A stretch of 64,000 nucleotides of DNA from Dioscorea cayenensis subsp. rotundata (GCF_009730915.1 NC_052474.1:4313501-4377500); one strand, 5' to 3'; shown: positions 37,601-47,237, counted from the stretch's first letter. A program made the numbers and translations. The notes: generated from the sequence alone by a model not told the origin.

Positions 37601-39052
37601 CGTAGAGAATCCTAGATCAAAGGCTTCAGATCTGGATGGGAGATCTCTTCTGCAACTTGATATTGCAACTAATAGAGATATTATTGGGATTGCGCTAGCT
37701 AATCTGATTGTAAGTTAAAGCATATAATGACTTAACTAGGCAAATGATTTTGTCTTCAAGTCTTATCCTGCTATATCTGAAACCTTATGTTTCCCCTTTA
37801 ATAATAGAGGCTTCACTGGAAGAGGGCTTCGAGATCAACTCACGGATTAATGCTGACTTCTCCCTTGAGATCGATTCATGGCAGTGGTAAACCAAACACC
37901 GCAGAGAGTTCAATGGCTCCTTTGTTACGCCCTCGAGATCTGAGGTACCACCACCAACTTGGTCCTTATTACTATGATACTGCTAAAAATAGTGAAAAAC
38001 ATGCTTACCTTAGAAAATAAAGGATGTATTTTGAAAGATTGTAAAAGAATCATTAAAGGCATATGTCATGATATATCCTGTTGGGCATTGAATCATCAAC
38101 CAAGCCCACATAAATGAGCACCCAAAAAGATGAACAATCATTTGTTGTTGTAGCCATTCTAAAGTTTCTACAATCCATGATGCCATGGATATTTCATTGC
38201 CCATATATCATAACATCAAATAGATGTCCATTAGCTTCCTTTTTCTAGCCATCTGATAAAATTGTGCATAGCATTCCCTAGCTTTCCATGTTTCCAGACA
38301 TACTGTCTGTGATCTAAATTAAATGGTGTCATCTTGTTATGAATAAACAATGGTAAAAGTTGCTGATTTTTTAATTTGAAATCATCTTGTAAGATATTGA
38401 CCTATTGTTTGCATATTTCATGGAAATTTGTTGATATAGTCAGATTAAAATTACAAACTCCACCCCGCATTGTTCACAAAACTTGGGGTCTTCTAAGGAT
38501 ATGAGAAGACGATCAAAATGTAGTGTTTTTATCTGGTCATCTTTGCCTTGGTTGTTTGCGTTCATAAGGCTAATTAGAGCACATTCATGATTCAACTCAT
38601 GCTTCTTTCTTTAAAGAACATTAGAACATTAGACATAATTTACTGTCTTCCGGATCAATTTTTTTTCAAGTACATCGAGCAAAAAACACTAACCTTCTGT
38701 TTGATTTCTAGGTTGGCGATCATGGCATCAGAAAGGCTGCTGATTCTTCAGCCTCACAATTGGTCTCTGAGGAGGGATCTTGGCATGCTTTTATACTATA
38801 GCAAGTAAACTCTCCTTAGCCCCCTACTAGATCAGAAATTTTCTACCTCCAAGAGCTCATTTCTTGGAGAATCTTCTAATTCTCATTTGCAGGAGGTACG
38901 GAGAAGCTGTCCAGGAACTCAGCATTTGCATGGCTTTCGCTCCAGTTGAGGAAGCAGAAGTCCTTGAACCATTTGTGGAGAAGTTGCATCTGCTGCGGTT
39001 TGAACAATCTTGGAATTCTCAGGAGCAAACTGGCTCTCTAATGGTTCCTTGA
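34677..39052 (+). CDS. SirB1/transglutaminase-like domain protein with TPR-like C-terminus
   Basis: Nine coding exons: 34677-34834, 35256-35373, 35563-35640, 36381-36747, 36886-36998, 37545-37709, 37808-37944, 38712-38804, 38893-39052. All borders are GT/AG and in phase, giving 462 aa. The N-terminus is Ser-rich and could act as an organelle transit sequence, which is inference. The middle carries the SirB1 N-terminal, transglutaminase-like fold (AEDEAFISYSRDMD, ISGWLDELEMIAKEV, ILLSIIYIEICQRLGI, VGEDFLIWPDSG). The C-terminus (LILQPHNWSLRRDLGMLLYY, RYGEAVQELSICMAFAP) looks like a TPR helical pair, as in bacterial SirB1/TPR proteins. The molecular function is unknown. I chose the ATG at 34677 from the open upstream frame; a second possible first exon lies at 35027-35073. 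Confidence 0.85.
35027..35073 (+). other. Possible alternative first coding exon of the SirB1-like gene
   Basis: ATG at 35027 opens 15 codons and two bases (MSSLMASTVAGRSLL) and ends in CAG|GTACTT. It would join exon 2 (35256) in the same phase as the 34677-34834 exon, whose donor is GAG|GTACTG. The two options give different N-termini. It lies after a (CT)n leader-like tract (about 34955-34978). Confidence 0.4.
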
Positions 39053-39527
39053 CGAGGCATTGCTTTTTATGAGTGATCCCACTGAAGTAACTGCAAGTGC
39101 TTTGGTTCCGGTACAACTGATGCTCGGAGTACCTCATTCAAGCAGAGATTTCTTTTATCCTTCCTTCAGCGTCCCTGAACCTTTTGTTGCCATTTTTGGT
39201 TAAATCCTTTCTATCTGAAATTTCTACTTTGTACACACTGCAAGACTTCTTAGGACCGCTAGGACTTGGCTCATTCTTAAATTGATGGGAAAAAGCATTT
39301 CTGCCATTTTGATGTACATTAGCATTTTGGCTGTCTGGATTTATCTTCTTATCAATCTAAGCTTTTTCAGTACCTGGCCAACCTACCATACAATAAGCAA
39401 CTATTGAATGCCAATATTAAGCTGGTCATTAGTTTAAGAGCGGAAAACAGACATACAGAAAACCACAGATGGCGATTAACAGAAAATCTTCTTTATTATT
39501 ATAATAATAGCAATGTTGCACTATTTA

Positions 39528-39720
39528 GGTGGTATGTCTGGCCTCAAGATTGTTCATCTTTGCCAGAACGATAAAGACAATTTCATTTCATTGTGGCATT
39601 ACCTCATCGTTCTTGACAGTGCTTTGGGCGCTTATCTTGAAGGGAATTCACTGGCTCAGGCCATTCCGGAGGCCACACATACTGATCTTTTGTGTCGTAT
39701 ATAGAAATGCAGAGATGGGT
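39528..39720 (+). pseudogene. Sulfotransferase relic (internal fragment)
   Basis: The frame at 39535-39600 reads SGLKIVHLCQNDKDNFISLW, a clear match to the 3'-phosphate-binding region of cytosolic sulfotransferases (SGCKFVYLCRNPKDTFISYW in the intact gene at 42779-43861). After one frame change it continues ILKGIHWLRPF, matching FLKGIHLAGPL. R and P of RNPKD are replaced, the frame is broken and the rest of the gene is missing. It has the opposite orientation to the other two SOT copies. The following AATCAATCAATCGACCTGCC recurs near 49960, beside the SOT pseudogene. Confidence 0.75.
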
Positions 39721-40060
39721 GGGTATGATGACACTGTGGATAAATCAATCAATCGACCTGCCAATTCCACTAATCGACAGACCTAAAACGGTAAAAAGTA
39801 AAAACTGGATAGGTGGAGACAACACAATGAATAAAGCCTGCCAATTCCATTAAGAGCCAGACTTACCAATTCCAATGATTATTATATTTAATAGCAAGGA
39901 GATGGTGTATTTCATGGAGGGGTGTATCCTATCATGTGAAGAAGAGGAGAGTGGAATTGTAGCTTTCTGAATCAAGCAGTGCCAGGAAAGAACTCTTTGG
40001 TATTCCTGATCCAACTCAACTTCTAGGCTTTGAAAGAGGTGAGATTGGTCATACACTTCA

Positions 40061-40120
<60 letters not shown>

Positions 40121-41085
40121 TTAAGAAGGATCTCCCATCAATCCTTCCTTGCTGCAAGTAATCTCTTCCCAATGAAAATATCTCCAAATTCATAGCTCCA
40201 CTGTTTAATTTCCTACCTAACTGATTCATTTGATGACAGTAGGTCACCACCACATTTCCATGATTTCCATCCCTAAAAAAGAACACATCAAAGATTCAAA
40301 ACTATGACAAGCCAACCAAGCAGCAGCCTAAAACTTAAAAAAGACGTAGTATTTCTTTGGGTGGCTGAAGTCATCTCTGTATTAAATAATAAAGGAAGGA
40401 TGATGATAAGAACAAAGCTGAAGAAGATTTATAAATTCAGCTTTAAGAAATTGATGCTGTATGCCAACACATTCCTAGCATTACTTTTGAATCCACATAA
40501 ATTTTGAATCAGAAGCACAAGGTTAGACAACTGATAATCATCCCACCAACTTATTGTTGGAAAATCTAATTTGTCTTTGAAGCAGAAGCAAGAACGGGAT
40601 GACAGAACAGGATGACTGAGGCGTGCAAACGCACTGTCCTCAAGAACAAATTCGCCCCTTTTTTGCAGTAAGACAGGAAATTACAGACAGCGTTGTTCTC
40701 TAGGATTCAACAGTCAAATTCTCTGGTTGCGCATTAGAACAGAGAATCAACGAGTGCTCAGATTAAAGTTGAAGGGAAAAGAGGAAGAGAAAAGAAAAAG
40801 CAATGATCAAATTCAAATTTTACAGATGGGTTAGGTTTTATAATCGACGGAGGCAGCAAGGCAGGGGGTCGCGGAAGACGAAGAGGCTCGAAAACGGCCG
40901 GTTCTTGAAGATCACAGCGAAAGACGAAGAGCGGGAACTGAAAAGCCGTTCATGGCGAAAAGGCTTGTTCGCACCATGCGCCTACGTGAGTTCAGATTTT
41001 TTAAACTAATTTTCGGATCCAAACCCTGGAATTTGCAACCCCCTGCGCCTGCGCGTATACTGTTGCTTTTCATTGACAATGTGGC

Positions 41086-41117
<32 letters not shown>

Positions 41118-41386
41118 CCCCTGTTATAATCCAATTTGATCATTTGAACCAATCACCAGTAAGTTAGCCACGGTTGATTTTCAAAGAAAAAGTATACCAC
41201 CAACAAAATCCACTGAAGCGACCAATAAACTCTTCAGTCAAAACTCAGCCTTACACTACACTAGAAGATTAGGCCACCCTAAAATCACTACATTTGATTT
41301 CTAATAGAAAAAGAACATGAGGATCATGATGAATCTTAATCATCTCTTTACAATAAATAACTGAATTTCTTAATATGAGTGCCTTG
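39721..41386. other. Intergenic region with (ATT)n microsatellite
   Basis: A long (ATT)n run lies at about 40061-40121, and (CA)n(TA)n at about 41089-41117. A less AT-rich stretch at 40800-41060 has short ORFs on both strands but no recognisable domain. Nothing else is supported. Confidence 0.6.
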
Positions 41387-41589
41387 ACGGTTAATTATAA
41401 ATCACTCAAGTTTGGCCAAATTTTATTTTGCTCACCCATATTTGATTTATTTCTAAATGCTCACTCAAGTTTTTAATCCTTTCACTGGCGGGTCATCCGA
41501 CTGATTAATGTTTTAATCAGCTGAAGTGGAGGCTTGATTAACATTTTAATCACTCAAGTGGCTGAACACGTGGCATTATGTTGCCACAT
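41387..41589 (+). repeat. Left terminal inverted repeat of the Pack-MULE-like element
   Basis: Pairs with the reverse complement of 42212-42410 along its whole length with scattered mismatches and small indels. One such indel lies in the GATTAACATTTTAATCACTCAAGTGG part, which is present only on the left. Confidence 0.8.
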
Positions 41590-41659
41590 TATCAAGTCCC
41601 TGTCTAGCAACCAAAGTGAACAAGAACTAATAACAAAGCTACTTTATTCCTCTAATGAA

Positions 41660-42215
41660 GAACACCACATCATCCTCTACACCATCATCACATTCACCCT
41701 CACCTTCGTCTTGGTGCTGATGATAACATCAACCCCACCCTCTTCCTCCCATCGGCCCCCTTCCCCTCCCAATCATAGACCACCTTTTACTGTAATGAAC
41801 TTCTTACTTAGCCGAGAAGTTCATCACCTTTTATGTGACCTCTATCATCATGGTTCTGAAGAGATCTACTTGAGAGAAAGCCTGAATAGTGTGACTTTGA
41901 ATGTGATGGTGATGATGCTGATAGGGAAGAGGTATGGAGGGGATGATGAAGAAATGGTGAAGCTCAGGAGGGTGACTGAGGAGGTGTTCTTGTTGGCTGG
42001 CTCATCAGCCATGGAGGACTTCTTGCCCTTTCCAAGATTGGTATAGGGTTTGTGAGTGGGTTAAAGAGAAGGATGATGAGGTTGGAGAAGGAGATGGATG
42101 CGTTGTTTCAGAGTTTGGTGGATGAACTGCGCCGACGATGGAGTAACTGTGGGAGTGAGGAGGAGAAGAAGAAGCCGGTGATTGATGTGTTGTTGGAGAA
42201 AAAGAGGGCAATGAT
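41660..42215 (+). pseudogene. Captured cytochrome P450 fragment (CYP81-like), rearranged
   Basis: The first part encodes a hydrophobic anchor (LYTIITFTLTFVLVLMI) and a proline-rich hinge (PPSPP). It then jumps to the middle of a P450, starting NFLLSREVHHLL. Next come a TLNVMVMMLIGKRYGG block, EEVFLLAGSSAMEDFLPF, and after a stop and frame change LKRRMMRLEKEMDALFQSL. These blocks match the pre-helix F to helix G region of CYP81-type enzymes. The substrate recognition, I-helix and heme-binding cysteine regions are absent, so no enzyme can be made. It sits wholly between the inverted repeats. Confidence 0.75.
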
Positions 42216-42410
42216 GTGGCAACATAATGTGACGTGTGCGCTGAGTAGGATCTCACGGCCTCCATGTCAGCTAATTAAAACATTAATCAGTCGGGTGACC
42301 CGCCAGTGAAAGGATTAAAAACTTGAGTGATCATTTAGAAACAAATCAAATATGGGTGAGCAAAATGAAATTTCGCCAAACTTGAGTGATTTATAAAGAA
42401 AATTAACCGT
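42212..42410 (-). repeat. Right terminal inverted repeat of the Pack-MULE-like element
   Basis: Reverse-complement partner of 41387-41589. It overlaps the last codons of the P450-derived frame at its inner edge. Confidence 0.8.
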
Positions 42411-42778
42411 GCATTGACCCGCACTTTCAAGTGAATCGTGAGTGACAACTGGCGCTCCCTTTCATCTATTACAATGTCTGGAAGTCTTAATTAATATCCC
42501 TTTTTTTATTTTATAAGCGACGTTTCCGGATGTTCTATTTGTGGTTTAATTATAGATGGACCAAATTAAAATACTTGATTATAATTTTGAATTAATCAAC
42601 GATCTTAGTTCGTTAAAATTAAACTTCCCCTTGGTTACTCTTTAAACAATTCATGTTTCTTTTTGTTATAAGTAGTAGGGCATAGCGCATTGAGAAACAT
42701 CACAGGTGGCAGCATATATAGATGATAGATGGGCACAATAGTGCATTGACAAACAGAACATGCACAAGCATGCATGTT
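42411..42778. other. 3' flank of the intact sulfotransferase gene
   Basis: No ORF. From about 42680 the sequence resembles the 3' flank of the SOT pseudogene (GCATTGACAAAC, AGCATATA, ACATG.ACAAGCATGCATG at 50390-50475). The duplicated SOT block therefore extends beyond the stop codon. Confidence 0.6.
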
Positions 42779-43861
42779 TCATGGTTCGAAGGATAAACCA
42801 GAGCCCTTGAGATTTTGTTCCATTGCTTGGTCGAGTCTTTCAGCCATCTCTGGAGTCAAAAAGTTAACCCAATCACCAACCTCTCCTTTTCTAAAATAAG
42901 CATCGTTTCCAAACTTGAGTGATATGTCAGTAGTTGCAGTTCCATTCTTATTCACCTCCAAATTTCTCAAACCCTCAAAGCTACACATGTCCAATATCTT
43001 CTCTAAGACGCCATCTCTCTCCTCTTCCTCGGTGAATGGACAACCCATGAACTCAGCCAGCTTCTTCAAATTAACAGCAGTATCACTCTTCAATTCCTCA
43101 TACTTCATGAACCAAACCTTATCTGGATTCACTAGGCTGGCATTCCAGAACCCCAAAACATGATCCCAAAGTGGCCCAGCCAAGTGAATCCCTTTCAGAA
43201 ATGCATCGAACGCATCACCAAGAGGCACCTTATAATTCACGTCTTTCATAATTTTATTGACAAAGTTCCAGTAAGAAATAAAGGTGTCTTTAGGGTTCCT
43301 ACAGAGATAAACAAACTTACACCCAGAACTAAGCCATGAAGTAGGGAACAACTGGCAAGGAATGTGAGTGCTTAGAAGTCTTGGAGATGTGCCCACAGTG
43401 AGATCTGTCAACCTATTTCTACCATAAAGATTGAACTCCAAGTTCAGGACGCAGTGATGGGGGTTGTGAGATAGAAGCAAACTCTGTTTACCTGTCTGGT
43501 CGTTACGGTTCAAGGTGGCGAAGGCTAGAGCCTTGAGCCAAGTTGTGCCAACTTTGACGGGTGTACATACGAGGATGTCACTTGCACGAGGAGTGAAGTG
43601 ATCTTGTGCTGCCATGACTCCCGGGAGCATCCAATCCGGCTCAAACCAGAATCCCTGGTGCTGACGGTACTGACGGTGCTGAAGAACTTGCATGGCTGAT
43701 GACGATAATGATGATGATGATGACAACGCATGTTTAATAGTGTATTGAGGAAGGGTGAGGATGAGTTGGCCATATTTTTGGTAGGTTTTCTCTTCTTCTT
43801 CTTCTTCTTCTTCTTCTTCTTCTTCTTCTTCTCTGTTTTTGGCACTGAAAGGAAAAGCCAT
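42779..43861 (-). CDS. Cytosolic sulfotransferase (SOT family)
   Basis: A PAPS-dependent sulfotransferase that moves sulfate from PAPS to a hydroxyl on a small molecule such as a flavonoid, brassinosteroid or hydroxyjasmonate; the substrate cannot be read from sequence. Single exon, 360 aa. The 5'-phosphosulfate loop is VKVGTTWLKAL (~102-112), the catalytic-region His is in SPRLLSTHIP (~159-168), the 3'-phosphate site is YLCRNPKDTFISYW (~185-198), and RKGEVGDW (~324-331) is near the C-terminus. The usual proline just before the loop lysine is Val here. I start at MAFPF: the pseudogene copy begins MALPL, and an ATG 14 codons upstream (43903) lies too close to the TATA-like box. The N-terminus holds 14 consecutive Glu from a GAA repeat. 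It appears intact; expression is not shown. Confidence 0.92.
   Translation of the reverse strand: MAFPFSAKNREEEEEEEEEEEEEEKTYQKYGQLILTLPQYTIKHALSSSSSLSSSAMQVLQHRQYRQHQGFWFEPDWMLPGVMAAQDHFTPRASDILVCTPVKVGTTWLKALAFATLNRNDQTGKQSLLLSHNPHHCVLNLEFNLYGRNRLTDLTVGTSPRLLSTHIPCQLFPTSWLSSGCKFVYLCRNPKDTFISYWNFVNKIMKDVNYKVPLGDAFDAFLKGIHLAGPLWDHVLGFWNASLVNPDKVWFMKYEELKSDTAVNLKKLAEFMGCPFTEEEERDGVLEKILDMCSFEGLRNLEVNKNGTATTDISLKFGNDAYFRKGEVGDWVNFLTPEMAERLDQAMEQNLKGSGLSFEP
43797..43834 (-). repeat. (GAA)n microsatellite coding for poly-Glu in the SOT
   Basis: Thirteen GAA codons in a row, plus one GAG, encode residues 11-24 of the sulfotransferase. The pseudogene copy has only a short, interrupted Glu run at the same place, so the tract has expanded here or contracted there. 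Confidence 0.9.
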
Positions 43862-43909
43862 CTTGTTGGAGACTTGAGCGTGTGTGCGCGTGCGAGAAGA
43901 CATGATAGG

Positions 43910-43918
43910 CTTATTATA
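43910..43918 (-). promoter_or_regulatory. TATA-like box of the sulfotransferase gene
   Basis: The minus strand reads GCTTTCTATAATAAGCC about 50 bases before the MAFPF ATG. The pseudogene has the fuller GCTTTCTATAAATAAGC at 54841-54856, about 65 bases before its ATG. Conservation between the copies supports a core promoter. Confidence 0.55.
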
Positions 43919-44679
43919 GAAAGCATTTGGAATGGTTCCTCTTCAATAATAATTTCCCAAATGAATAGAATATTAAATGTGTGATTCACATTGTGAGAAT
44001 ATTTTACACTCGTCATAGCTGAATTCTCGTGAATGTGACTTAATTAATATATGAATTACGTAAGCACAATTATAAATAATTTTTTATTAACAATAAACCA
44101 AATTACTTTATAATACACTACACAAATAAATTAATTAAAAAGTGAATAACAAATTTAAAGTAAACATAAATAAATTATAACACCATACCTATTTTTATCG
44201 AAATATAAAAATAATAAAACAACGATATTCACAAATTTTGGTAAAAACACAAATAAAAATAAGCAAGAGAATTTTGGGCATTTTATTATTTTAAAAATAA
44301 TCAATTAGAGATTTTGATAAGGATGTTTTAGTCATTTTATGCATTTGATTATTTGTAAAATTGATTATATATATGCTTATTGCATGGATTAATGTAGTTA
44401 TGTACGTCTAAAAACATGTAGAGATGGCTACTATCACATAATTGAATTTGGAGGATCACTTTGGAAGTTTAGTTGTCTTCTATGGACAGGCAAAAGTGGT
44501 CCCACATATGTGAGGTTTCACTTGATCGTCGAGAGAGACTCCTCTAGTAATGCTTTTTAGGTGCTTGGAACTATATTTATCTATGCAATTATAAGCATAT
44601 AGTTAATTTTACAAATAATCTAATGATGTTCTAATGCTATGTAATAAAAAATGCAATTATTCTATTTAATCCAAATAGA
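43919..44679. other. AT-rich 5' flank of the sulfotransferase gene
   Basis: No ORF, repeat or RNA gene recognised. From 44040 to 44440 the sequence is very AT-rich. Confidence 0.6.
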
Positions 44680-45260
44680 TCAGTAGATTGCTTGGATAAG
44701 GAGGTTCTCGGGTCATTGAAAGGTGTATAGAAATAACCCAAGAGGTCCATGCTTCATCAAGGGTGGATAGGGTAAGTGGGTCATTGAAAAGTTTACAAAA
44801 ATATGTCCAGATCCTAAATGCGGAACGACAATTATGGAGCAAGTGATCGCTAGATTCTCCACTGTCAATATCTTATTATCTAAAGCAAGCCAAAAGAAAG
44901 CTTTATTTTAAGCGGGCACTCTTCTTTCCTGTGATTTGCTAAGGGGGCATCAAAGCCCACCATCGTTCAAGAATTTATAAAAGATTTTCACATAAAAATT
45001 ATCATTCTTGTTCCAACACCAAATCCTTGAGTCCCTGCCCTCTAGTAGTAAAGGAAGAAAATTGCTGAAGGGGCATTAAAGCCCACCATCATTCAAGAAT
45101 TTGTAAAAGTTTTTCATAGAAAAATTATCATTCTTGTATCAACGCCAAATCCTTGAATCCCTGCCCTCTAGAAGCATAGGAAGAAGATGAAAGTAGATTT
45201 CTAGTAAATGAATTTGGCTCTAGACGTAAAAAATAAAACTAGGATAAAGGGGTTCTCATA
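44680..45260 (-). mobile_element. LINE fragment (zinc-binding region after RT)
   Basis: The minus strand encodes, with frame changes, F.KFLNDGGL.CPF, then FFWLALDNKILTVENLA and a following cysteine-containing stretch. This is the linker and zf-RVT region typical of plant L1-type LINEs. It contains stops and an internal tandem duplication of about 122 bp, so it is dead. Confidence 0.7.
44945..45185. repeat. ~122-bp tandem duplication inside the LINE fragment
   Basis: GGGGCAT.AAAGCCCACCATC through CTGCCCTCTAG.AG...GGAAGAA occurs twice in direct succession (from about 44945 and 45067). The copies are roughly 90 percent alike by eye. Confidence 0.85.
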
Positions 45261-46305
45261 ATTAGCAAAAAAAAGTTTGGCTACACATCTTTGGGTGTTC
45301 TACCCTTGAGCCATCTGTCAATTCAAACAAGGTAGGTCTTTCATTTTTGATTTTGGATCAATTCCAAGGAGAAATTAAAATAGATCGACAACTTGAAATG
45401 CCTTCCTAAAAAAAATGAATTTTTTTATTCGTGCACTTTGTGAGGTGTCCAGCCCTATTTGAAGCTCTAAGATGAATGTATAACTCAATATTGAGTTTGT
45501 GCAGAAATTACTGTAGCAACGGGGATGCAGAGAATGGCTGTAAACCTTACGAGCTCCATGCGGCTCACTGAAAATTTTCTTTTCTGCCAGGTACTGAAGC
45601 AAAGATACTGTAGCAATAGTACTGTAGCAGCAGTGAGAGAATTTATAGTTCTGGGAATTTTATGCAGGTGCCATGCGGCCCGCATGGAGACCGTATGGGA
45701 TACTGTAGCATCCCGAATGAGATACTTAACTCTTTATTCTCTCTTCAATGAAGAGTGCATTCTTTGAGGTTTCTTGAGAGAAAAGAAAGGGAGAGAGGGC
45801 TACGGGCTAGGGCTTCAACATCCATCAAAGGGGAAACCTTGAAGACATCCTAGAGCTTCGGGTCCGAGCTTGTGAGCTCAAAGAAGAAGAAGTGAAGGTA
45901 TATTTGTACTCTTCTTCTTCATTCTTATAAACCTAAGCTAGGGGTTGCAAGAATGTGGGAAGGTTGCTAGGGTAAGTTGTTTATCATCTTGTTGTGTGTT
46001 CTTATTTGCTCAAGAGAGGCTTATTGTATGTTTGTATGCATTGATTAGCCGGATTAAACTAGGTTGTAGATTAAGGGAGAAGAAGAACACTGTAGCACTT
46101 CCCATACCAATTGAACACTCTAGGTCCTTATGGTTTCTCTTTGTAGTGAGGAGTTTTCCCACAAGGATTCTTCATGAAAAATGATGTACATTGGTTTTTG
46201 AATGAGAATTGTGTATTTGTTTGTCGTTTGATCCAAAGAGGGTGAATAGTGTTGACTGCCAGGTTTTGTCCGCTGTGTGTTGTATACCCCGGGCTCCCCA
46301 ACAAC

Positions 46306-46317
46306 TGGTATCAGAGC
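46306..46317 (+). promoter_or_regulatory. Copia primer-binding site (initiator tRNA-Met)
   Basis: TGGTATCAGAGC is the standard primer-binding sequence of plant copia elements, immediately after the putative LTR end. Confidence 0.85.
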
Positions 46318-46337
46318 TATTTGTTCACTTATTTGTC

Positions 46338-46802
46338 ATGGAAGGAGATGCAGGATCCATGATGAAGTTAACGGCGACAAATTACTCAATTTGGAAGCCA
46401 ATGATGGAGGATTATCTGTGTTGCAAGGATTTGTTTGATCCTGTACTGGGTGATTCAGCAAAGCCTAAGGAGATGTCTGATGATGACTGGAAGAAGTTAG
46501 ATAGGAAGGCTTTGGGAACGATCAGGAAGTTGGTGGATATTAGTGTATTCCACCATGTAGCCCAAGAGAAAAATGCACATGTAGCTTGGGGAAAGCTAGT
46601 AGCTCTTTATGAGAGGAAGACTGGAATGAACAAGGTGTTTGCAGTTAAGAAGCTCTCCAACTTGAAATACAAAGATGAGAGATCCATTGCTGAGCACTTA
46701 AGTGATTTTCAAGACTTGTTGAATCAGTTGACCACTATGGGGGTTAATTTCAATGATGAAATTAATGCGTTGTTTCTTCTTGGTTCATTGCCAGACAGTT
46801 AG
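46338..46802 (+). pseudogene. Copia gag fragment (UBN2 family)
   Basis: Frame starting MEGDAGSMMKL shows the usual copia gag order: NYSIWKPMMEDYL, WGKLVALYERK, F.VKKLSNLKY, EHLSDFQDLLNQLTTMG and ALFLLGSLPDS. The Trp codon expected after LPDS is a TAG stop, and the homologous reading continues a little beyond it. The zinc knuckle, protease, integrase and RT are missing. Confidence 0.85.
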
Positions 46803-46991
46803 GACACCTTGGTGGTGACAGTTTGAACGAGATCATCAATAAGCAACATACAGTATCGAATTTTACAAACTTTCACCACCAATTTTTAATGAGGTCGTGA
46901 TTGAAGTCTTTGAAATTCACACATCCCATCCTCCTTTCAGTTTGCACACACGATTCCATGAAACAATAAAGATATTATAAATTATTGATTT

Positions 46992-47221
46992 TTTTTTTAG
47001 GAAGAGGAGCGGGGCGAACCCACTAGAGACCCCAGGGGCGTGCACAAGCCTTGGTGGAACAAGTGAGGACGGGGCCGCGCTCACGTGGGCGCTGGAACCA
47101 CCCGTACACAACCACTATTCACAACTCCCAGAAATATTCCCTCAGCCGAGAATCGAACTCTCACCACTCGGTGAGAACTCTATCGGCGACCCGTGTACCA
47201 ATAGACCCGAAAGTCGTTGGC
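46992..47221 (-). mobile_element. tRNA-derived SINE with 16-bp target duplication
   Basis: TATAAATTATTGATTT flanks the element on both sides (46976-46991 and 47222-47237). On the minus strand the 5' part has an A-box-like GGTCTATTGGTACACGGG (about 47190-47207) and a B-box-like GAGTTCGATTC (about 47149-47159) in pol III order. The 3' end is an A-run. The length, about 230 bp, is normal for plant SINEs. It inserted just downstream of the copia remnant. Confidence 0.85.
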
Positions 47222-47237
47222 TATAAATTATTGATTT

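Larger units (their letters stand above)
41387..42410. mobile_element. Pack-MULE-like element: ~200-bp inverted repeats around a P450 fragment
   Basis: The outer ~200 bases at each end are inverted copies: 41387-41589 and 42212-42410. Shared phrases include CGGTTAATT, ATAAATCACTCAAGTTTGG, GCTCACCCATATTTGATT, TTTTTAATCCTTTCACTGGC and the inner ATTATGTTGCCACAT. Between them lies a rearranged cytochrome P450 fragment and no transposase. Long inverted repeats around captured gene pieces are the hallmark of Pack-MULEs. I could not find a clean 8-9 bp target duplication, so the exact ends and the superfamily are inferred. Confidence 0.75.
45480..46860 (+). mobile_element. Ty1/copia element remnant: 5' LTR/leader, PBS and gag
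   Basis: TGGTATCAGAGC at 46306-46317 is the primer-binding site complementary to initiator tRNA-Met. The sequence before it ends CCCCAACA, consistent with an LTR end, so the LTR lies upstream of 46303. Its start is uncertain; I place it near 45480. A gag frame follows and the element breaks off near 46860. No pol or 3' LTR is present in this region. Confidence 0.75.

Noticed and set aside
40061..40121. Regular repeat that might suggest a CRISPR-like array
   Set aside because: It is a plain (ATT)n microsatellite without spacers; CRISPR is not expected in a plant nuclear genome.
40803..41100. Overlapping short ORFs on both strands in a less AT-rich stretch
   Set aside because: Arg/Lys-rich chance frames with no recognised domain and no splice structure.
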